The position numbers and the translations under genes were made by a program. A DNA stretch of 5,084 nucleotides from positions 1-5,084 of the forward strand of contig WJJU01000253.1 in assembly GCA_014729595.1 (NCBI GenBank), in the 5' to 3' direction. The first letter of the stretch is position 1. Every line of letters starts with the position of its first letter. A model generated the notes under the pieces. The model was not told the origin of the DNA, did not search any database, and saw nothing but the letters and a program-made list of their open reading frames with translations. This document shows, one piece after another, positions 1 through 5,084 of the stretch. This DNA comes from Chitinivibrionales bacterium. Its GTDB lineage: Bacteria > Fibrobacterota > Chitinivibrionia > Chitinivibrionales > WJMI01.

Positions 1-93
1 CCCTACGGCGCGGTATCCCGAATCGAAGTCCCGTCCGTTTCCGATAAAAACCGAATCTCCGTTACCGATTTTTCCGCAAGTGACCGAGAATGA
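1..93 (+). CDS. 3' end of an upstream reading frame, probably the displaced front of the next gene
   Basis: This frame enters from the left edge and stops at TGA 91-93. Its 30 codons read like real protein: a Y near the start, alternating hydrophobic and polar residues (SRIEVPSVSD, then RISVTDF) and many purine-first codons. The text resembles the end of a beta module in the following protein, where an L-P-x-G-x-Y turn is followed about 28-36 residues later by the first strand of the next module. Here the Y at 4-6 lies about 31 codons before the IYFDL strand of the next frame. Dropping one T from the five-T run at 69-73 joins the two frames smoothly as TDFPQVTENES. I infer either one interrupted gene or a separate upstream gene overlapping its neighbour by 14 bases. 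The window is too short to decide. Confidence 0.45.
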   Translation, partial: PYGAVSRIEVPSVSDKNRISVTDFSASDRE

Positions 94-3000
94 ATCCATT
101 TACTTCGATCTGTCCCGCGGCGACGCGAAAGTCTTTGATGTTGTTGTCAAGGAAGCGGGTACCTTCAATATCACCACAACGGGACGGCTCCACACCGCGC
201 TGACATTGCGAGACCGCTTTACGACCAATCTGTTCCACGCGGATGCGAATGGAATCGGTAGGAACGCACTCATATCGGCCTATTTGTTACCCGGCGGGTA
301 TCAGGCCGTTATCGAAACAAAAGGAAAGAGCGCGGGACATGCCGGCGTTCAGCTAAACAAAAGAGAGCTTGTCGCCGGCGGCATCATTACCATGGGCAGA
401 GAAAAGCGTTTCAGAGTTCCTGCGGGTGAGGGTATCGCATACACCATACCCGTTGAACACACCGGCACCTACAAAATAACGTCGTATAGTCAGGATGGTT
501 ATTTCGGCACTCGTTTGGATGACCGCGAGGGATGGCCGTTGGTTACTCCAGGGACACAAGGTAACTTTTCCGTTTATCTCGAGCCGGGTGATTATACACT
601 CATATCGCTTCCCGATAAGCGAACACGCGTAAGGGTCGCCCGCTGCTTCGAACAAAAAGGCGAGAAGGAATACGAGGGCTTCGGACCGCATACGCTTACC
701 CTGAACAAACCGGCCGTTGCGATCTGGAACGAAGACCCGCATGCTCGGCAACGAAAGCCGGTCGTTTTTCGCTTTTTTGCTCCCGCGTCTATGGAATACA
801 CGCTTTCGGTAACGGATCGTTTCACCGCCGGACTTATTCACGCCGATTCTAACGATACCACAGTCCATACCGGAACCCAAAAGGTCTTTTTGCCGCGAGG
901 AAACTACACCATCCTTGTAACGGCGGATTCAAAGCAAAACCTTGCCGAATATCAATTACACATTTCGACCAATACGTTGGTGTCGGGGCTTTCGTACACC
1001 CTCCGGCCGAAAGGAAAGCGGCGGATCCCGGTTGCCGTCGGCAAGCATTCCGTGGTGGAAATTTACAGTGAGGGTATGCTCGATGTCGATGGGACATTGA
1101 CCGACAGCGGCGGGAAAGTCATAGCCTACAACGACGACAACACCATGGATTGGAATTTTACAATATCTCGCTTGCTGCCCGAAGGGTTCTACACCCTCGC
1201 CGTTTCACCCCGCGTGACGGCGCAAACCAGAACTACCACCGTTTGCATGAATGCCCTGAGCGACACGCTCCATGACGATTGGTCTTCAGGGAGAGGACTT
1301 TCCCTTGATTTAGGGGGCAAAATGCATTCGATACCTATTCGGACCGGTTCGAACAATGTCATATACGCCTTTGTGAACGGTCGATCGAAAACCGGAGCAT
1401 TTCTGGAGCGGGTAGGTGATACCGGGCATTCCATGATACAAATCGAGGAAGGGGTCGATTTTTCACTCTCGTCGCCGGTACGGCCCAATGCGGATTACCG
1501 CTTACATGTTTGGTCGGTAGATCATATTAACGAACATATCGAGCTGAGTGTCAGCTTGTCACGCGCCGACAGCGTTATGTTCAATGAACTAAAGGCGGGA
1601 ATTGCCCCTTCTTATACGGAGACGGAGGGTACACCCGCGAACCCGGTATGGTTCCTCGTTGACATGGGAGACGATTCAATCAATACATTCGCGCTCCAAA
1701 GCAAAAAAGCTCTTTCTCACGCCAAAATATCGGCCGGTGTCGATAGCGGGTTCACACGGGTTGAATCGTCCGCCGTACAAAGCCTTCGTAGAACGATGTG
1801 GTTGGAGTGCGGATTCGCCCATGGCCCGACCAAGGAGCTTCGTGCATCCGATGTTTACTTGTCTTCAAAGAAGACGTTCAGCATCGGCGCCGACCCGGCT
1901 ACCCTCAAAGTAACCGCCGACCGAACATCGGTATGTATAGTGACGACGGAAATGAGAGCGGGGTTCCCGATGACCGGCATTTTGTCCACAGAGAATGCGG
2001 CCGATCTTTATCCGAACGAGATTCCGGTTCAGTGCGGCGCTGTGACGGCGAAAAAGCACTCCGTGGTTGCCGTACCCCCGGGAGAAACGAATACCCTTGT
2101 AATGTGGAATGCCGATTCGACGGCAAACGATCGCGAGCCAACCGTCGTTGTTACCGGTAATGCGTACAAGATAACCGAAACGATTCCTTTGAGCGCCGGT
2201 CATACGCAATGGAAAGCGCTTTCGAATACGTCTCGCGCCTATACGCTCAATTTCCGTCATCACGCCCAGGTCGAGGTTGGCGTTCCTCAAAACGGCTATG
2301 CGGTGCTGCAAGACAATGCCGGAGGCAAACGCGTACTGTGCTCCGGGGATAATTATACGTTGCATAGCCTGCGTGCACAAAAAGGAACCCTCTACCTGAT
2401 AAAGGGGAAGCATGACGGGATCTTTTCGGTTGATTGCTTGCTTTACGATGAAGACATGACGCCCGCGCACGACACCTTGGCGGGAGAGTCCTTTCGGATT
2501 TCTTTTGCGGCGACGGGGTATGGTCGAAAGCGGATTCCGCTTTTTAATTCATGGGGAGCCGGCACCGCGGTATCGATCAACCTTTCTCGGAGCCTCGCGG
2601 GAATAACATGGTGGCGCAGAGACGGGATGAGGGTGCGGATATCCAGCGGTCGGCGAATACACTTGCACAAAGCCGGCCTTAACGGTTTTTTCAGTCTCTC
2701 TTACACTCCCGGCGATCATACGGTACTTGCTTGTACCGCCGGCGTCGATCGATGCCTGTGGGGAGGCGAAATTCGCTCAAGAGGCGATATGAAAATTACC
2801 GGCTCCCGGATCATCACTTTAAAAAAGCCGGTCACATGGGTCTCAATCCGTCCGGCAACTCCTCTGCAGTTGACGATTAAATCGAACGACATTTCGGCGT
2901 GTGTGGTTGCGCGCGGCCAAAAAGTGGTATGCACAATGAACAATCCGTACGGTATTACGGGTACGGTACCGCTCGAGACAAACGAATACACCGTCGGCTT

Positions 3001-3391
3001 CAGGCGCTCACATAGCGGAAACGGCACGGTAGCCGTTTCTCTGGGGGCGATTCAAGAGATGGAAGAGGGTGTCGATGTTCCCCTTCAGTTGGCCTCGGGG
3101 GGCACTCGATACATGAAATTCCAACTAGTGCGGGATAGTCGAATCGGTATCGGTATCGAATCGAAGCATGAAGTTTTCGATGTTGCCGTGCTCGACGAAA
3201 ATCTTAACACGACGGCCTCGGGTAAGCAGGTGTTTTCGAAACTGAAAAAAGGAACTTACTACGTAAGTGTTTCCATCCCGGATCATCAGAAAGCGGCGGC
3301 GTGTGTGATTCGCTTATTTGGTCGGAAACCGCCGCCGGATACGCCGCCGGCGGCGGTGCAACGGAAATACTTAGAGTTGCATTCAGAATGA
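80..3391 (+). CDS. Large tandem beta-sandwich (PPC-like) repeat protein, probably 5'-incomplete
   Basis: The GTG at 80 gives 1,103 residues, but no Shine-Dalgarno sequence precedes it and the frame is open back to base 2, so the true start is uncertain. The protein looks like a string of roughly 100-residue beta modules. Each starts with a strand such as IYFDLSRGDAKVFDV (residues 7-21), LSYTLRPKGKRRIPV (304-318) or LSLDLGGKMHSIPI (407-420). Each ends near an L-P-x-G-x-Y-T-L turn: residues 70-74, 167-173, 271-278, 366-373 and, degenerate, 665-671, 876-882 and 1055-1061. Residues 344-375 match the PPC-domain pattern well (G-K-V-I-A-Y-N-D-D, then LLPEGFYTLAV). The middle, about 500-880, is more diverged. 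The C-terminus is Pro-rich (PPPDTPP, 1084-1090). I see no enzyme motif, membrane segment or signal peptide; absence of the last fits a missing N-terminus, since such arrays are normally exported. Its neighbour is an alpha-2-macroglobulin-like gene 388 bases downstream. The role is unknown; binding or scaffolding in the envelope is an inference. Confidence 0.85.
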   Translation: MTENESIYFDLSRGDAKVFDVVVKEAGTFNITTTGRLHTALTLRDRFTTNLFHADANGIGRNALISAYLLPGGYQAVIETKGKSAGHAGVQLNKRELVAGGIITMGREKRFRVPAGEGIAYTIPVEHTGTYKITSYSQDGYFGTRLDDREGWPLVTPGTQGNFSVYLEPGDYTLISLPDKRTRVRVARCFEQKGEKEYEGFGPHTLTLNKPAVAIWNEDPHARQRKPVVFRFFAPASMEYTLSVTDRFTAGLIHADSNDTTVHTGTQKVFLPRGNYTILVTADSKQNLAEYQLHISTNTLVSGLSYTLRPKGKRRIPVAVGKHSVVEIYSEGMLDVDGTLTDSGGKVIAYNDDNTMDWNFTISRLLPEGFYTLAVSPRVTAQTRTTTVCMNALSDTLHDDWSSGRGLSLDLGGKMHSIPIRTGSNNVIYAFVNGRSKTGAFLERVGDTGHSMIQIEEGVDFSLSSPVRPNADYRLHVWSVDHINEHIELSVSLSRADSVMFNELKAGIAPSYTETEGTPANPVWFLVDMGDDSINTFALQSKKALSHAKISAGVDSGFTRVESSAVQSLRRTMWLECGFAHGPTKELRASDVYLSSKKTFSIGADPATLKVTADRTSVCIVTTEMRAGFPMTGILSTENAADLYPNEIPVQCGAVTAKKHSVVAVPPGETNTLVMWNADSTANDREPTVVVTGNAYKITETIPLSAGHTQWKALSNTSRAYTLNFRHHAQVEVGVPQNGYAVLQDNAGGKRVLCSGDNYTLHSLRAQKGTLYLIKGKHDGIFSVDCLLYDEDMTPAHDTLAGESFRISFAATGYGRKRIPLFNSWGAGTAVSINLSRSLAGITWWRRDGMRVRISSGRRIHLHKAGLNGFFSLSYTPGDHTVLACTAGVDRCLWGGEIRSRGDMKITGSRIITLKKPVTWVSIRPATPLQLTIKSNDISACVVARGQKVVCTMNNPYGITGTVPLETNEYTVGFRRSHSGNGTVAVSLGAIQEMEEGVDVPLQLASGGTRYMKFQLVRDSRIGIGIESKHEVFDVAVLDENLNTTASGKQVFSKLKKGTYYVSVSIPDHQKAAACVIRLFGRKPPPDTPPAAVQRKYLELHSE
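212..250 (+). repeat. Protein-level repeat, DRFT...HAD motif copy 1
   Basis: Residues 45-57 of the large repeat protein read DRFTTNLFHADAN. Copy 2 at residues 246-258 (bases 815-853) reads DRFTAGLIHADSN. Each copy is followed by the module-ending turn, LPGGY at 70-74 and LPRGNY at 271-276. The two copies differ at many bases, so the duplication is old and held by protein selection, not a recent DNA duplication. Confidence 0.8.
815..853 (+). repeat. Protein-level repeat, DRFT...HAD motif copy 2
   Basis: This is the second copy of the motif at 212-250, displaced by 201 residues, which equals two modules. Nine of thirteen residues are identical (DRFT, L, HAD and the final N). The spacing suggests the duplicated unit was a pair of modules. 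Confidence 0.8.
1109..1204 (+). other. PPC-like module core (residues 344-375)
   Basis: This is the best family match inside the repeat protein. A D-x-x-G-x-x-I-A-x-N-D-D strand-turn is followed by a hydrophobic strand (NFTISRLLP) and the closing EGFYTLAV strand. That order is typical of bacterial pre-peptidase C-terminal domains, small beta-sandwiches common in exported proteins. The assignment is by eye from the pattern and not by a profile search. Confidence 0.55.
3328..3357 (+). repeat. GC-rich perfect inverted repeat inside the 3' end of the repeat-protein gene
   Basis: An 11-base arm at 3328-3338 (A then CCGCCGCCGG) pairs perfectly with 3347-3357, leaving an 8-base loop. It lies about 30 bases before the stop codon and encodes the Pro-rich tail. 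No T-run follows, so it is not a standard intrinsic terminator. It could stabilise the 3' end of the message or slow ribosomes, or it may simply follow from CCG and GCG codons. Confidence 0.6.
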
Positions 3392-3618
3392 GCTTTGTCA
3401 GGGAAAACCGAGTGCGAAGGCCGGGATGTGATGCGGCGAAGCGGGAGACGAGCGATATTCGCGGTGATATGGTGAGGAGGCGCAACGAAACCGACAGGTC
3501 GTCGCGGTTGGTATAAGTAGCAGCGCATTTTGAAAGCGGCTCTTGCGGTACAAAGAAGATGGATAGCATACTACTTGGGAAGCTATATGCGTGAATTATC
3601 CCGGTCATTCGCCTAAAG

Positions 3619-3637
3619 CCTTTCCGTGCCGGAGAGG
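3619..3637 (+). terminator. Weak hairpin, possible poor terminator
   Basis: CCTTTCCG at 3619-3626 pairs with CGGAGAGG at 3630-3637 (eight pairs, one of them G-T) around a TGC loop. Only ATTTGGG follows, so the U-tract of an intrinsic terminator is essentially missing. It may be chance or part of the leader of the next gene. Confidence 0.2.
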
Positions 3638-3764
3638 ATTTGGGTGAGATCGTTAACAACGAGGTATACCTTATAACCCGTCTGGAGCAATCACGGGGAT
3701 TTATAAACACTTTTCCGTAACAATCACATAGCCTAACCTCACGGCCCATCCGCTTAAGACAAAT

Positions 3765-3770
3765 AGAAAG
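3765..3770 (+). promoter_or_regulatory. Weak ribosome binding site for the macroglobulin gene
   Basis: AGAAAG ends nine bases before the ATG at 3780. It is a partial match to the Shine-Dalgarno consensus at acceptable spacing. The start is chosen mainly because a good signal peptide begins exactly there. Confidence 0.4.
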
Positions 3771-3779
3771 CATACGCTT

Positions 3780-5084
3780 ATGAAAAAACGTACGGTTTGC
3801 CACCTGATATGTGTTCTTGCAATGAGCGTCGGTACCGCACATGCCGATCCCTATACATACCGGCCGGCGGACAGGGCCGGTGTTGATCGTAACGTTGACG
3901 GTAAAGTGGCGATTTTGCCCCAAACGTTTTTGCGGGAGTATGATCCGGTCACCGTTTTCTTCAAAAAGAACCAGGTTGACACCGCAGTTGCCGTTGAAGA
4001 TTCTCCCTCGGGCTATATGAAAATTGAGCCCCGCCATCCGGGGGAATACATCTGGATCGACACCAAGACGCTGGAGTTCAGGCCAACCATTCCCTGGCCG
4101 CCGACAAAGCAATTTACGGTCACGGCCGAAGGCGAGTCGAAAAAGCTTTTTACCCTCCTCACGCCGCCCACATCCATAACCCCACGCAACAAAGCAACCG
4201 ATCTTGATGAAGTTCGAATGGTGTACATGACCTTCGGGTATTCCGTTCCGATCGAGAAATTGAAGAAATTGGTATCGTTTGAGCTGACGCCGTTGCCGGG
4301 GATCGATAGAAGCACGAGTACCTTCTATACCGCTGTTGATTATTCGGTGAAGGCAAGTGAGGAGAGCGATTCCGGGGCTGTCACGTATTCATTCACCTTT
4401 ACCAATCCCATTGCGCTCGGGTACATGGTTCGAACACATCTGAAGTTATCCGATGCGAAAGGTTTGGAGCATGGGGCTCGAGTTTATAGTTTTTCAACAA
4501 AGCGGGTCTTCAAACCGGCCGGGGCGGGAATCGGGGAATCCATGTTCTCGATTGCCGACGACGGAAGCTCCTATTCCATAGACAATGCGTTGGAGTTGGG
4601 AAGGGACCGGCGAATAACCGTTGCCTTCACCTCGAAATTGGGAAATGTTTCGATTACGGAATTCAAGAACCTCGTTTCTTTCTCACCGACGCCTCGGGCC
4701 GTCGACTACCGTATTTCCGGCAAAAATATATTAGTAACGCTCAAGGTCGATCCCGACAGGCTCTATAAGGTTATGTTGAGTCCAACGCCTATTCAGGATG
4801 CCGTCGGTCGAAAACTCAACATGACAAAACCTTCATCGTTCTATGTTTTTGCCCGCGCTCGGCGGGAATACATTCGGTGGCCTGAATCATTTGGACTTCT
4901 CGAGCAATATGGGCCTCAGCACATCCCGCTCGCGATTCAAGGTGTCGAAAGCTTCGACCTTCGCGTCTACAAGATCGATCCTTTGCACAAAGCCTTTTGG
5001 CCGTTTCCGCAATCAGCGGTCGTTGTCGATGAAAGCGAGCTTCCCCCCGGTCCGGGAGAGGAGCCGATCGATGAATCGGAAATA
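3780..5084 (+). CDS. Alpha-2-macroglobulin family protein, N-terminal part (3' end beyond window)
   Basis: 435 codons are open from the ATG to the right edge with no stop. Residues 1-22 form a signal peptide: MKKR, a hydrophobic core, then A-H-A before D23. There is no lipobox Cys at the cleavage site, so export as a soluble type I substrate is expected, unlike the E. coli lipoprotein YfhM. Residues 41-125 form an early beta domain with the stretch GEYIWIDTKTLEF (88-100) and then PWPP (105-108), which I recall as typical of large bacterial macroglobulins. Residues 130-245 and about 255-345 look like bacterial Ig-like domains (TPRNKATDLDEVRMVYMTF; RRITVAFTSKLGNVSITEF). A conserved-looking block follows: LRVYKIDPL (394-402), FWPFP (406-410), then the acidic Pro-rich linker PPGPGEEP (422-429). 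Family members trap proteases by a bait region and often a thioester; both would lie outside the window, so activity cannot be judged. These proteins are often about 1,500-2,000 residues. Family call is good; subtype is uncertain. Confidence 0.8.
   Translation, partial: MKKRTVCHLICVLAMSVGTAHADPYTYRPADRAGVDRNVDGKVAILPQTFLREYDPVTVFFKKNQVDTAVAVEDSPSGYMKIEPRHPGEYIWIDTKTLEFRPTIPWPPTKQFTVTAEGESKKLFTLLTPPTSITPRNKATDLDEVRMVYMTFGYSVPIEKLKKLVSFELTPLPGIDRSTSTFYTAVDYSVKASEESDSGAVTYSFTFTNPIALGYMVRTHLKLSDAKGLEHGARVYSFSTKRVFKPAGAGIGESMFSIADDGSSYSIDNALELGRDRRITVAFTSKLGNVSITEFKNLVSFSPTPRAVDYRISGKNILVTLKVDPDRLYKVMLSPTPIQDAVGRKLNMTKPSSFYVFARARREYIRWPESFGLLEQYGPQHIPLAIQGVESFDLRVYKIDPLHKAFWPFPQSAVVVDESELPPGPGEEPIDESEI

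Larger units (their letters stand above)
3392..3779. other. 388-base intergenic gap with no convincing gene
   Basis: All three forward frames are broken into short pieces. The longest start-to-stop piece is 42 codons from the ATG at 3388, which overlaps the previous stop. A perfect AGGAGG at 3475-3480 has no start codon at a usable distance. AT-rich stretches at 3663-3676 (GGTATACC followed by TTATAA) and 3701-3707 (TTATAAA) could include a -10 element for the downstream gene, but I find no good -35 partner at normal spacing. The 7-mer CAATCAC occurs at 3688-3694 and 3721-3727, which may be chance. The gap is long enough that the downstream gene could have its own promoter, and no strong terminator separates the genes. 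Confidence 0.6.

Noticed and set aside
90..92. ATG overlapping the TGA at 91-93 as a coupled start
   Set aside because: This ATG is in frame 3, not in the frame of the large repeat protein, and gives no credible protein.
1865..2470. 201-codon minus-strand frame inside the repeat protein
   Set aside because: It lies wholly within the forward gene and has an Arg-rich shadow composition with no domain.
3144..3160. Short tandem ATCGGT-like repeat
   Set aside because: Only about two copies are present and they are explained by the I-G-I-G codons at residues 1022-1025.
3475..3480. Perfect AGGAGG in the gap
   Set aside because: No ATG, GTG or TTG follows at 5-12 bases that opens a frame of any length.
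3530..3616. TTG-started frame of 28 codons in the gap
   Set aside because: It has a rare start codon, no ribosome binding site and no resemblance to a known small protein.
3204..4112. 302-codon open frame on the minus strand spanning the gap and both gene ends
   Set aside because: It overlaps two well-supported forward genes and has no recognisable domain. It reads as low-order shadow sequence rich in Arg, Ser and Pro, and offers no supporting context.

Overview
This 5,084-base bacterial window has roughly balanced base composition. It carries two large, mostly intact coding regions on the + strand, separated by a 388-base gap (3392-3779) with no convincing gene. I saw no RNA gene, mobile element, CRISPR array or origin. 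The second gene is the start of an alpha-2-macroglobulin-type protein with a signal peptide, which points to a Gram-negative-type bacterium. I cannot name the lineage from the sequence.

Region 1 (1-3391) encodes a very large protein of repeated beta-strand-rich modules. The GTG at 80 gives 1,103 codons, but this frame is open back to the left edge of the window. The frame beside it (1-93) reads like the end of one more module of the same protein. The 1,103-residue form also has no signal peptide. The simplest reading is that the real gene begins outside the window and that a one-base frame change lies near 69-93, either a true mutation or a sequence error. A separate upstream gene overlapping this one by 14 bases is the alternative. 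The modules share a turn of the form L-P-x-G-x-Y-T-L. One of them closely resembles the bacterial pre-peptidase C-terminal (PPC) domain. The first four modules form a two-module unit of about 200 residues present twice.

Region 2 (3392-3779) is the intergenic gap. It holds weak hairpins, a short frame that overlaps the previous stop as ATGA, and AT-rich stretches that might include a promoter. None of these is strong.

Region 3 (3780-5084, running off the right edge) is the N-terminal 435 codons of a large bacterial alpha-2-macroglobulin-like protein. It has a cleavable signal peptide, an early macroglobulin-like beta domain, two bacterial Ig-like segments and a Pro/Glu-rich linker. The diagnostic thioester region would lie well beyond the window.

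Read together, the two genes suggest an envelope pair: a protease-trapping macroglobulin and a large multi-domain beta-sandwich companion. That functional link rests only on gene order and is an inference.
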